NCBI GenBank assembly: GCA_013398015.1
Contig: VZRR01009804.1
Coordinates: 35,779-99,778, forward strand
Length of the DNA stretch: 64,000 bases
Source of the DNA: Oreocharis arfaki
Taxonomy: Eukaryota > Chordata > Aves > Passeriformes > Paramythiidae
Reading direction: 5' to 3'
In this document: positions 1-10,115 of the stretch, piece by piece
Position numbering within the stretch: position 1 is the stretch's first letter
Layout: every line of letters starts with the position of its first letter
Translations under genes and position numbers: made by a program
Notes under the pieces: model-generated
Told to the model about the DNA's origin: nothing
The model's input: only the letters and a program-made list of their open reading frames with translations
Database searches by the model: none

Positions 1-420
1 CAGGACCAGGCGGGGAGAGGGAATCCACGCCAAGGAATGATGATTCCAGTGCTGATGACAGCAGCCAGGAAGCGAAATGTAAAAGATGCTCCTGCTGCTC
101 CTCCAACCTTTCCGGAGCTGTGGCTCTGTGGATCCTTTGCTGTGGCAGAGGCAGGAAGCACCAAAACCAGGGAATTACAGGAGGGTCACAGCTGGAGAGG
201 CGCAGTGGGACAGCCTGGCCTCAGGGCTGGATTTCCTTCCCTCCTGGAGCCTGGAGTCCCTCGGGAAGCAACCCCAGCTCAGCCGAGGAGCCTGGGCTCA
301 CACTGTCCCCTTGCCTGCCTTGGGATCGGCCACCCCATGGCTTTGGGGTCCCAGGGTGTCTCCAGAACCATAAAAACATTTTAACCTCCATCTTCTCCTC
401 CTCGGGCCAGCGAACAGCTG

Positions 421-615
421 CTTAACAAAATGGATCTGCACACGGCAATAATTTTGCTGCATTACTTAATATAGCTCTCGGCTAAAGACATAATTGAGTT
501 GGTTCACTAATCAATCTCTCCATAAGCAGAGATTTCATTTTGGGGCCCATTTATAAGTAAAAATAATAAAAATAGAAAGCCGTGCTAAAAAGCTATAGCA
601 ACAAGGCCTGGGGAT
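421..615. promoter_or_regulatory. Candidate conserved enhancer
   Basis: AT-rich with CAATAATTTTGC, ACTTAATATAGC, GACATAATTGAG, CACTAATCAATC and CATTTATAAGTAAAAATAAT. Left flank 1-420 is GC-rich with nothing recognised. Confidence 0.42.
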
Positions 616-1199
616 CTGGGGTCCAGATAGTCTTTACTGGGAAGGTACTTGGAAAAATGACCTGGGTGGGATGCAGCTCTGGGAAGCAGCAGCAGTGGTC
701 ACTGCTGAGCCCCCTGGTGTGTTTTCCAGGACAGAGGCAGTGAGAAAAACGAGAGGGATGTTTTTTGGCAAGGCTGGCACGTGGAGTTGCAGTTGTCTGG
801 CTTTATCCAGGTAAATGTGCTTTCCTGGGATACGAGGTACCCAGGCTGGGGCCGTTCTGCAGGACCAGGAGTGTCAGACACACTCCCTCCCCGCCCCAGG
901 GATGGGTTCCCTGTATTCACACCCCCAGGTGGCGACTGGAGCCTTCGGGAGCGAAGCTGCAGCAGCCCAGGCCGCTCTCGGCAGCTCCACATCTCCCTGT
1001 TCCCCTTCCCGCGGCACACCCCGCTCCCAGCCCGGTGCTCCGGGGAGAGGCAAGGCGGGCAGAGCCCGCACAGCTCCTTCTGCGACCTCCCGGTGTCCCG
1101 CCGCGAGTGCCGGGGGCTGCGGGAGCCGCTGCCGCACACGGAGCCGACAGCGACAGCCCTGCCAGAGCCGGTGCTAAAAGCTTCCAAAAATAACCCCCG

Positions 1200-1420
1200 A
1201 AGCATCTCTGACTCAAGCGTCTAATTCAGGCGAAGGATTGATCCTCCTCCAACTGTTGTTTCACGGTGTTAAAAGCAAGATTGATTGTAAATTTATGTTG
1301 TAAAAGTGCATCATTATTTCGGCGCATTAATGCAGCGCCTTTCTGTGCAAATTGATGTTATTTTTATGATGTTGTTTATGGGCTTGAATAATCGGATTGA
1401 TTCTTAATTTCTGAGGCGCT
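1200..1420. promoter_or_regulatory. Candidate conserved enhancer, PBX/HOX-like motifs
   Basis: It contains GGATTGATCC, CAAGATTGATTGTAAATTTA, GTGCATCATTATTTCGGCGC, TTATTTTTATGATG, TTGTTTATGGGC and GGATTGATTC. TGATTGAT-like and TTTATGG words suggest PBX/HOX and CDX-type input. Confidence 0.45.
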
Positions 1421-2260
1421 GTTGGGAGCACAAGAGGAGACTCCAAAGGCAGACTCCATCCCAGCGTGGCCACGCAGGACTGTGGAGAGGCTGGGATGCA
1501 TCCCGGGGCTGCTCCTTCCGTCGGCATCAGGGATGCTGGACCGCCGGACCACAGGAGCGGTTGCCATGGCAAGAGCATCCCTTGGGGCCAAAATAGAATA
1601 CAATGCTGGATGTATAGGGCCTGGGAGCATCCGTGGGGATGGGCGGGCTCCTCCTCACACCCCTTTGGGTGGCCTGGGCTGGCTTTGGCCAGAGCAGGTG
1701 CGGGATTGCTCCCGGGGACTCGGCAGAATGGGGACAGCGAACGGCTGGAGGCAGCAATGGCTTCAGAAGGCACCACTGGTTTCGGAGCCAGCACCTTCCT
1801 GCAGCCAAAAACCTCAGCCTCCAGATATGCCTGAATCTTCTGGTGCTGGCAAGGATCCTCCCACGCAGGGATCCCCAGCCAGGTCAGAGAGAGGGAGCAC
1901 AGCGCTGCTCCCCACCTGTGCCAGCTCCAGGGGAAGGGACGGAGGGGTCACTGCTGCAAGAGCCACCCCCTCGCTGCCATTGATTTCCAGGTGTACAAAC
2001 AAGCGCTGCCGAGCTGCCGGCCATGAATAATTAATGCCCACGTGTCCACACCCAGATCTCCTGGCTGGGGGGCTGCTCCCCTCCTTTTCCTATCACATTT
2101 TCCTTCCACCACCACTCCCAGCCCAGATATGACAGATACAGAGGGTGAGAAGCCTCTGCTCCTGCAGAAGAACTTTGTTATGAGGCCATTTAAATCATTC
2201 TAATTACTCCAGAAACACACCATTAACTTTGCCAATGAGGTCTGCAGAGGGGAGGAAGGG

Positions 2261-2306
2261 AAAAAATAATATATATATAAATATATAGATATATATACAT
2301 ACACAT
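2261..2306. repeat. AT-rich (TA)n-like microsatellite
   Basis: An A-run is followed by interrupted TA dinucleotides (ATATATATAA, ATATATAGATATATATACAT). Imperfect, so probably old. Confidence 0.88.
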
Positions 2307-3254
2307 GGAATGTGTGTTCTGCAGCTCTCAGAAATAACGCAGAGGAAAAAGAAGGGCAGGGAGAAAACAAGCAGCAGCACAATGTCCTGACATCAGGAAT
2401 TCAGAATTCATTAGAAAAGCATTGATTGCCACAGACTGATTTAGCACAGAGCGTGATTCCGGGGATACAGTAGAGCCTGCAGAAGCACATTGTAATTCAG
2501 AATTAAAAACCAACAAGAAATAGCAGCACTGCAAGGAGATACCCAAAGCACTGCTCCCACTCCTGTCTCCATCCTGGCAGGATTTTGCCCTGCTCAGAGG
2601 CACGAGATGGACAGACATCAGATGGGACTGCCCTGGCTGGGGAAAAATCAGCTTCTGCTTCCCAGGATCAGCGCAGACCTCACTCTGTTGGAGGCAAACA
2701 CCCCTCTAGGGCCCCACGTGTCCCCATTCCAGAGGACCCATCCCTCTAGGGAGCCTTCAGCGCCCTGCAGGGCGGTACTGCCAGGAATGAACTGCAGGCA
2801 CTCTTCTGTTTTCATGTGTGTGATACTGGTGCAAAATGAAACTAAAGCAGGAACGTCCCACTTCACCCATTTTGGGGCATTTCAGTTGAGGCCGGCCCCT
2901 GTGTGGGTCGTTATTTCCCGGAATGTCCCCACATCCAGGAGGCAGCTCCAGGCTGTCCCACAGCGCAGGGCTGGAGATGAGGCTGTCGCCTGGAGAGGGG
3001 ACACTGCGTCACCACTGCTCTTACAGACACAGCTCATCCATCTCCAGGTGATCTCCAGATGCTCCATGGTTAGACATTACCACATCCACGGTGGAGCATC
3101 CCCTGGCTGCTGCTGCCACCTTCCAGGATGTGGGTAAGGGAGGGGAAGTGGGGCCCCCTTCCCTGTGCCCCCGCAGAGCCCGGCGCTGCCTGACTTGGGC
3201 ACCGTGTCTGGCGGTGCCAATCCATACCTCACATCCTCACATCCCGTTTCCACA

Positions 3255-3640
3255 GCCTGGGATCGTGCGGTGTGCTAATGAGCATCATTTTTCCATGCAT
3301 TCCTCAGCTGTTAATTACTTCTCCCCTGCATTCCGCATCCCACGGTTAATTACGGCGCCGTTTGGCAGCAGCACACCCCGGGGCTGGGCTGGCAGGGCCG
3401 ACCCTCCTGCCAGCTCCCGAGGCACATCCCGCCTCTGTCTGGGGCAGGGAGGGATCGGGAGCCCCGAGGCTGAACCTCAGCATCCAGCCAGGACCGGCAT
3501 TAGCATTGAGCACCTCGCTCCTACGGTTAATTGTAACTTTAATCAAGCAAAAGATGAATCGCTGGGGTTTTTAAAAGTGATAAAAAATATGGAGTTGTTG
3601 AAATAATAGTTTCAATTCCATAAAATCCATTCCTTTTTAA
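3255..3640. promoter_or_regulatory. Candidate regulatory pair of AT-rich patches with repeated GTTAATTAC
   Basis: GTTAATTAC occurs exactly at 3310-3318 and 3345-3353, and ACGGTTAATT at 3342-3351 recurs at 3523-3532. A second AT patch follows at 3525-3640 (CTTTAATCAAGC, AAATAATAGTTTC). A GC-rich insert separates them. Confidence 0.4.
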
Positions 3641-3924
3641 GGAGGGCAGAAACAAGCTCCCTTTGATGGCTTGAGGAGTGTGGAAGGGCACAGATGGGGC
3701 CAGGGCTGCAGGCTGCGACGCTGGCTTTAATGGACCAGGCAAAATAAAGGGGACAAAATTCCGGGGAAATGGAAAAAATTCCAGGGAGATTCACTCCCCA
3801 CTCCTCCAAACAGCCCAGCAGAGTCCATCCAGAGCACGTGGCCCCCGGGTTATCCGCTCCCTCCCGCTTCCCGGATCCCGTCGGCCTCTCCTGAATAAGC
3901 CAATCTTTTGCTAAATGGAAAACT

Positions 3925-4260
3925 GGGAGATCCTGGATGTGAAGCGACACTTATTTATCCTTTTACCAGACGGTCTAATGAATAATTTCATGTTTGCAAA
4001 AGCTCATGTTGAAATTTGAAGACAAGAGATATATTGCCAAGGCGGCTGGGAGACTGCGACATTCATTTTGTACTGAAAGATTTACTTAAAAATTAGATTT
4101 TACAATTTTAATGCCTCCATTCTTTTCTTTAAATAAGCTGTGAAATGCAGTTAATTAGACTTAAACCCTAGAAGCTCAGACATTTGGGCTGCAGCATCAG
4201 CTACAAAAGAAAACGCTCTTTTTCACTTGCAAATTAAATCTAAATTTATTAGGTGGCAAA
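3925..4260. promoter_or_regulatory. Candidate conserved enhancer
   Basis: A 330-bp AT-rich island with ACTTATTTATCC, TCTAATGAATAATTTCATG, TGTTGAAATTTG, CTTAAAAATTAGATTTTACA, TTTAATGCC, GCAGTTAATTAGACTTAAAC and CAAATTAAATCTAAATTTAT. Homeodomain-type cores are frequent. Confidence 0.48.
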
Positions 4261-5094
4261 ACCTTCCTTCTCCCACATGGAGCCCTGGAGCTGCTGGGAT
4301 GGGGGGCCAGGAGGAGGCTGAGGGGGTTCCCCCAGAAAAACCCATGGGGTTCCCCCAGATGTGCACAGAGAAGGAGGAAAAGAGGGAGAGGGAGGCAGAG
4401 CAGGCACTTGGCTCATCCGCTGGATGCTCAGCTCCGGAGCTGGGAGCCGAGGGAAGGGCAATGGGCTGGATAATGATGGAGAGGAGGGGGATTTCTGCCC
4501 CAGCAAGGACAGAGGCTCCTGGCAGCCCCACAGCAGAGCGAGGCTCTCCCAGAGCCTCCCCACCTCGGAAGGGCCGGAAGCACCAACAACGCAAAGTGAG
4601 GAGACAACGCCAACCGCGACCGCTCCGTTCTCAAGAGCTTCCCCGGGATCTGCCTTCTGTCCACCTGCAGCCACCTCCCATTCCAGGCACACCAATTCAC
4701 CTCCCAGGAAAAGCAGGTAAACGGCAAAGACCCCAATAAATTCATCCCTGGCTGCTCAAAACCGAGCCGGGCGCCAGGAGGGAGGGCTGGTGCCAACCCG
4801 GCTGCTCCGAGCCGGGGAGGACCGAGCACGGCTCGTTCCCAGGTTTGTTTTCACCTTTCACGGAGCACCACGGGGCCACACCCTCTGTGGGGAATAAATG
4901 ACAGCAGTTGCCCAGCACAATTTGATTAGCCCTGGCTAAATTAATTTTTCACAGAGATTTTTTTACTAGGGGGTGAGAAGCTGCAGGTTTGGGGGGGAAG
5001 CCCCCAATGAGAGAAGAGGGGACACGAATGCCCTGCTCTGCCAAGCCCCTCAAAGGAGGAGAGTGGCTCCATGGTCACTGTGATGAATCATACC

Positions 5095-5134
5095 TATATA
5101 TATTTACATTTATATGTATATATTTATGTACACA
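5095..5134. repeat. TATA/TTTA-rich microsatellite
   Basis: The tract is CTATATATATTTACATTTAT followed by ATGTATATATTTATGTAC. It resembles the imperfect TA tract at 41558, but each stands alone. Confidence 0.85.
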
Positions 5135-5324
5135 CCGAGGAGAGCCCCATGCACAGCACCCAGGCAGCAGCACTGGTGAATTCCCACCAGTGCAGGGATT
5201 CAAGGGTCTCTTGAAAGGGACGAGAGAACGGAGCCCTTGGTGACAACGCAGCGTCTGTGGCTCAGCCCCAGCAGCCCTGCGTGTGTTTAAGCAGCAGCCA
5301 GCTCTGGAGAGGCACAGTGGGTAA

Positions 5325-5535
5325 TTGGGAATAGCCTCAAATAAAAAAGGCGTCTCGGGGCCCCGGGGGAAGTCTGTTAAAACACGGAATTATGAATGGT
5401 GTTAAACTGTAGAAGACAAAACGATGTCTCTGTTTAGATGCTGAATTTACAGCAAATACCAAGCTCTCCCTGTGGCTGCTGTTGTATTTATTAATGTTAT
5501 TTGAACAGGCCATAATGCCCGTGTTCAAAGGGGCC
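5325..5535. promoter_or_regulatory. Candidate regulatory island
   Basis: It contains CAAATAAAAAAGG, GAATTATGAATGGTG, CTGAATTTACAGC and TGTATTTATTAATGTTATTT. Moderately AT-rich. Confidence 0.38.
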
Positions 5536-6194
5536 GCCAACAGCAGCAACAAATCTTGCCCAGGTGCCTGCAGGCAGAGGCCGCCCAAGCCCCAAGGGCT
5601 CCACCCCACCCGGAGGCTGAGGGACAGCTCTTCCCAACCCCTGCCTTGGACAGGAGACCCCTGGGTCCTGTCACCTCCTGCCCACACAGCAGCCACCTCT
5701 CTCCGGGGTTTCGCCGTCCTACCAGGGATGACAAAACACAAATTGCCACGAGCGCCGCGTGCCCGGGCCATGCGCCAGCCACGCCCTGCCATACCGACGG
5801 CAGAAGGATCTCAGGATAATAGGGGCCCCTTCATCTTCAATGGGGCTGGATGGGAGCGATTGCCCGTGTGCAGCATTCCCAGCAGTTCAAATAACCAGCA
5901 GCCACCGCCTCTGACCGGCGCGGGGTGTGCCCCTCCGGCAGGGACAGTGCCAGAGCTCCCGACCCCGGGAACAGCGGGGCAGGGCATGCGCCCACCGGCT
6001 GAGACCCACCCCAGACCCACCCGGGAATCCCACCTCAAGGACAAGGCTGCGTCAATCATCAGCAAAGCCACCAGGGGTGATTAACCAATTAATGCCTTTG
6101 GTCCCGAGCCAGAGAGCAACTGGTGAACGAGTGCACTGCCAGGGCTGCCACGCTCCGAGGGAAACACGGGGTTATGTGCCATCTGCCTCCCAAG

Positions 6195-6310
6195 CCCAAA
6201 TGGTTAACCAGGAATATTCATTCTGTTCCTATTAAGTATAATTACCCCCTAATCTGTAGGAGCCTTTCATTTCTCTATAATTACAGGATATTTAACAAAT
6301 AAGCCGGGGA
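6195..6310. promoter_or_regulatory. Candidate regulatory island
   Basis: It contains GTTAACCAGGAATATTCATT, TTAAGTATAATTACCCCCTA, TCTATAATTACAGG and ATTTAACAAATAAGC. Confidence 0.38.
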
Positions 6311-6539
6311 GGGTGGAAGCGGCGGGGACGGGGCTGGGTGCTGGTGGCAGAGCCGGGACTGGGAGCGGATGCCAGTGGCACAGGGATCCAGCACGCGCTG
6401 TGTGCTGCTCCCGAGGGCTGGCAGAGAGCCCGCACAGGGATGGCTTCTCCCGAGGAGGAGCCTGGGTGGGAACAGAACAGCCCTGCCCAGGACAAGCCCG
6501 TGCCTGGCCCTGCAGAGCTGTTCCCTCGCCCCGGGCCAC

Positions 6540-6662
6540 ATTAGCCTGGTCATATTTACGAAGTTCAGTTCCAGGGATCAGAAGATAATCCCTGCCTAAT
6601 TTACAGCACGGATGTGCCCCTTGAAGAGCCCAGCTATTTATTTAGCCTGTTTATTTACTGCC
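6540..6662. promoter_or_regulatory. Candidate regulatory island with OTX-like and FOX-like motifs
   Basis: GATAATCCC (OTX/bicoid-type TAATCC), GCCTAATTTACAG and TATTTATTTAGCCTGTTTAT followed by TTAC (forkhead-type TGTTTATTTAC) occur within 120 bp. Confidence 0.38.
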
Positions 6663-6934
6663 TCTCCCCCTCCTTTCCCTGCATCAGCTGCCTGAGCAGT
6701 GGTGGGAAGAGGCTCCACGGGCTTGGCACGAGCTGCCAGCAAGGACCTCGCTGTGCTGGATGGACCCTGAGTCCTGCACCCTTCATCCCATCCATGGCCA
6801 CCCACACACCCTCAGCTCTGCAGCACCACACGGGGCTCCCAGCACACCCAGTCTTGGTTTGGAGCAGCCCTGGGCTCTGGCTCTGCCTGGAGATGTGCCC
6901 TCGCTGTGCCCACAGCCGTCATCTCACACAACTG

Positions 6935-7150
6935 AAGCACCTTCGGCCAATTGGTGTTTTAAAGAAAAAAAAAATCAAAGGGATAATTGCTTAATTTAGA
7001 GTGATTTATTCCATTAAGTAACTCTTTACCATAGGCCTTTTTTAGATGTTCAAGTGTATTTTTCATTAGTGCTGCATAATAAAATAATTGCAGACATAGG
7101 ATGGGATTTCTCCCTTTTTTTCAGAAAATTGAAATGCAGAAAATCTCCCC
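6935..7150. promoter_or_regulatory. Candidate conserved enhancer
   Basis: It has CCAATTGGTG, GGGATAATTGCTTAATTTAG, TTTATTCCATTAAGTAAC, TTTTTCATTAGTGC and AATAAAATAATTGCAGAC. An A-run lies at its left edge. Confidence 0.42.
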
Positions 7151-8119
7151 TATTTTCTGCTCTTTCTGACAGGAGCTGGGGTCAGCCAGGAGTGACAAGG
7201 GGATGACTCCCTGCAAATTGGGGATCTCTCTGTACCCCTGGGTGAGACCCCGAGGGGCTCCTTCGACCCAGCTGTGCCCCCTCACCAGGTGGGCAGGTGG
7301 GCACAGGGGTGCCAGGGGTGCCACCTCAGAGCACCCACAGGAGCTGGGACACTCCAGGGTGGCACACATGGGAACAGCCGGTGCAGGGGCAGAGGCGAGG
7401 CTGAGGGTGAGGATGCTGCGAGTGGACACCGACTCCCCAGGGGCAGCAGCCTTGCCTTGCCCAGGCTCCTGCCCTCCCACCGGGCACACGCACAGGGGGG
7501 GTTCGGGTGTGAAACACCTCCCTGGTGCCCCCAGCGCGGCGGGGACAGGCTGCGGGGAGCGCAGCGAGGGGGTTCCCCTGTGCCACCGGCACCCTCGGCA
7601 AAGCCAGCGCAGCCCTGCACGCAGCCGAGGAGAAGGGAAGGAATGGGCTGAGCTCCCCCTCATGGCTCCCAGCGGCAGCGCCGGGGTGCTGGGAGGAGCG
7701 GGGGATGCTGCGGGACCGGGGATGCGGCTCTGGCTCCGCCAGCCCTGTGCTCTCGCCCTCGGCCAAGCAGAACAAGGGCTCGAACGGCGCCGAAACGCGG
7801 TCAGGGCTCTCCAGAGTCTCCAGGCAGTTTGCACACAACAGGGAGCGAGAGGCAAGGAAGAAACTACGAATAAACAAGACTGACTTTCCGAGTGCTTCCA
7901 AGGATGCGGGAGGTGCATCCTGGCAGCTCCCAGCGGGACGCAGAGATGTGCCCGCAGGGAGGTTGGTGACAGCTCGGTGAGGGCTCTCCTTGGGCACGGC
8001 TCTGCCGTGGCAGTCAGGGCACAGCTGGTGCCGGTCCTTGTCCCTGTGCCCACCTGGCATTTCCAGCCCATCCCACCCCCTGACCATCCTTGTCCATTCC
8101 TCCCTCCCTCAGTGCCGGT

Positions 8120-8265
8120 CCTGCAGGGTCACACCGGAGCAGAGTCAGAACCTGAGAGCACTCAGGTCTATTTTGGAAATGCTGAAGCATTTGGGGGAGT
8201 CGATGATTTTTCCCTCCGCATCATCTTGGCCGAGGCCATTTGCCACATTCAGTCTCAGCAGTGCT
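8120..8265. promoter_or_regulatory. Candidate element with a short palindrome
   Basis: Perfect arms AAATGCT (8177-8183) and AGCATTT (8186-8192) flank GA. GATGATTTTTCCC follows. Composition is only mildly AT-rich, so evidence is weak. Confidence 0.28.
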
Positions 8266-8879
8266 GATCTCCCCAGAGCCAGTGGGGAGCTCGTTTGCCA
8301 GGTGTTTGGAAAAACACCCGGTCGCCCACACCTTCAGCCACCAGCTGCTTTCCAGAGAACACCTCATCCCTGTCCCTCTTTCCTTGTCATTTATTCTGGG
8401 AAAAGCTGCCCAGCTGCGTCCCCAGGGGTTTGGGCAGGACAGTGCTCAGGAGCTGGGCATCCCACAGAAAAAACCTGTGGCTCTGATTCTCCCAGCGAAC
8501 ACAAAGAGGAGCAGCAGGCAGGTGCTCCATGGAGACAGCCTCTCCGGAGCGGCTCCCGCATGCAGGGAATTTAATGTAGTTGTTTGTTTCCCGGGAACTG
8601 CTGGTGTCAGGCAGCATTTGAGGGGCTGGTGTCGAGCTCTGCTTTAGTGTCAGCCCTGCATTAGCTGGCATTCACTATTCAGGGAAAATGAGAGATCCCA
8701 TCAGAAGGGAGAGATGAAATCCCAGTGGAAGGCCCAAGACACCACATTCCCCCTCTGGCAAGGGGCAGTGCCGAGCATCCAGGAGCATCCCTGGTAGCAC
8801 CACCAAAGACAAAACCCAGATGTTCAACAGCAACTCGAGAAAAGAGCAACCTCCCTGCATCCCCTTCTCTGCCCTCATT

Positions 8880-9020
8880 CATCACCCTCCCATCTGGAGA
8901 GGGGTTATATTTTAGCCATCAATTTATTTCCAATCTGAGGCTGGAGCGCAAACCCACCGAAGATGCCGGGGCTGGGAATAGATGGAGGAGCCACAGTGGT
9001 TAATAAAAAACTCCCGTCAA
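8880..9020. promoter_or_regulatory. Weak AT-rich patch
   Basis: TTATATTTTAGCCATCAATT and GTGGTTAATAAAAAACTCCC lie 90 bp apart. Weak case for a regulatory element. Confidence 0.25.
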
Positions 9021-9083
9021 AGTCCATCGGACAAGAGATCTGCTGGAGAGAGCCTGCAGGACAGCAGCGGCCGCAGCAAACAT

Positions 9084-9109
9084 CCCTCCTCCTCCTCCTC
9101 CTCCTCCCC
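9084..9109. repeat. (CCT)n microsatellite
   Basis: About eight uninterrupted CCT units form a polypyrimidine tract. It sits at the edge of a GC-rich block and codes for nothing visible. Confidence 0.9.
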
Positions 9110-9309
9110 ACGGCCACCGCCGGGGCCTTTCAGCAATGGAGATTTATTTATTTGCCTTCTGGATTGCCCCAGCTCACCTTGGGAAGGCAACAAAAGCTCG
9201 CAGCAACAATTTATAGGGAGATAAGGCGGAGGGGCTGGCAGGGAGGGCCCGGCGTGGGGAGCTGTATTTCTCGGGGAGCCGTACCCTTGCTGGTAAGGTC
9301 ATGTTGCAG

Positions 9310-9475
9310 CCGTGGATGTTCTCTGGAACAACAATCGCTCTAGATAAGAAAAATCTAACTGGATAAAGGGACAGCTAATCAGGAGACTACAAGCCCCCGA
9401 ATTGCTCAAGGAATCCTTATTGATCTGAACAAGATATCAAATGTAAAATAAAGGATTTTGCTAACTCCACAGGCT
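9310..9475. promoter_or_regulatory. Candidate regulatory island with GATA/SOX-like sites
   Basis: AACAACAATCG (SOX-like), CTAGATAAGAAAAATC (GATA), ACTGGATAAAGG, CAGCTAATCAGG, TTATTGATCTG and AAATGTAAAATAAAGG occur together. GC-rich flanks on both sides. Confidence 0.42.
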
Positions 9476-10044
9476 GCTTCAGCCCCTGCAACCTGGCACT
9501 GGATCAGCAAGCAGAGGAGCCGGCAGCCTGCAGCTCCTCTCCCAGCAGATATTGCCTGGCTGCCCCTTCAAAGGCAGAAGCTGCTTTTTCCCCCCCATTC
9601 CAATCTCTCCACAAGCTCCCAAACAGGGCAAAAGCAGCAGCCCCTGTAGAGGGTCCCTCCTTCCTGTGCTCTCCTTGGGGAAGGGGCCTGGCCATGGCTG
9701 CTCCCTCCTGCGCAGGGACACCCCCAGGCTCAGGGTCTGCCTGGCCAGCTGTGGCCGTGCCCTTTGGGGACCAGAGGGGATGCCAGTGCTGGGGGGTCGG
9801 TCACCGCCTTCACACAGCAGGGATGCGCTCATAGCATGGATCCCGCTCTCAGCACATGGCCGGGGAGCCTTTCCCAGCACCTGGGCCCGAAGGGAGCAGC
9901 CGGGATGGAGCCAACCCACTGTGCCCAGGGCTCCAGAGGCAGCTGGCAGAGAGGAGCAGAGATGGATGATGCCCTCCCAGCCCTGCGGAGCTGCGCTGGC
10001 AGCCCTGAGTCATGGCTGTGAACCGCGCGCTGCTCCTGCAGCCA

Positions 10045-10115
10045 TTTAGCAGGGGAGTTGGTTTATGCTAAACAAACACTGCTTGATTAATAAAAGCATA
10101 TTTATGGAGGCTTAG
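10045..10115. promoter_or_regulatory. Short AT-rich patch with FOX and CDX-like words
   Basis: GCTAAACAAACACTGC (forkhead-type) and TTGATTAATAAAAGCATATT with TTTATGG (CDX/HOX-type) lie within 70 bp. Confidence 0.3.

Larger units (their letters stand above)
616..3254. other. GC-rich intergenic sequence, no gene seen
   Basis: Apart from the island at 1200-1420 and the TA tract at 2261-2306, this block is GC-rich with open frames on both strands that match no family. CpGs are frequent around 930-1180. Small AT patches at 1960-2045 and 2380-2520 (CATTGATTGCC, GTAATTCAGAATTAAAAACC) are too weak to call. Confidence 0.6.
4261..6930. other. GC-rich intergenic sequence, no gene seen
   Basis: No coding or repeat similarity outside the listed islands and TA tract. 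A small AT patch at 4915-4970 contains TTTGATTAGCC and AAATTAATTTTTC. Confidence 0.6.

Noticed and set aside
7121..8071. 316-codon minus-strand frame
   Set aside because: No family resemblance, mirrored by long plus-strand frames, starts inside an AT-rich island.
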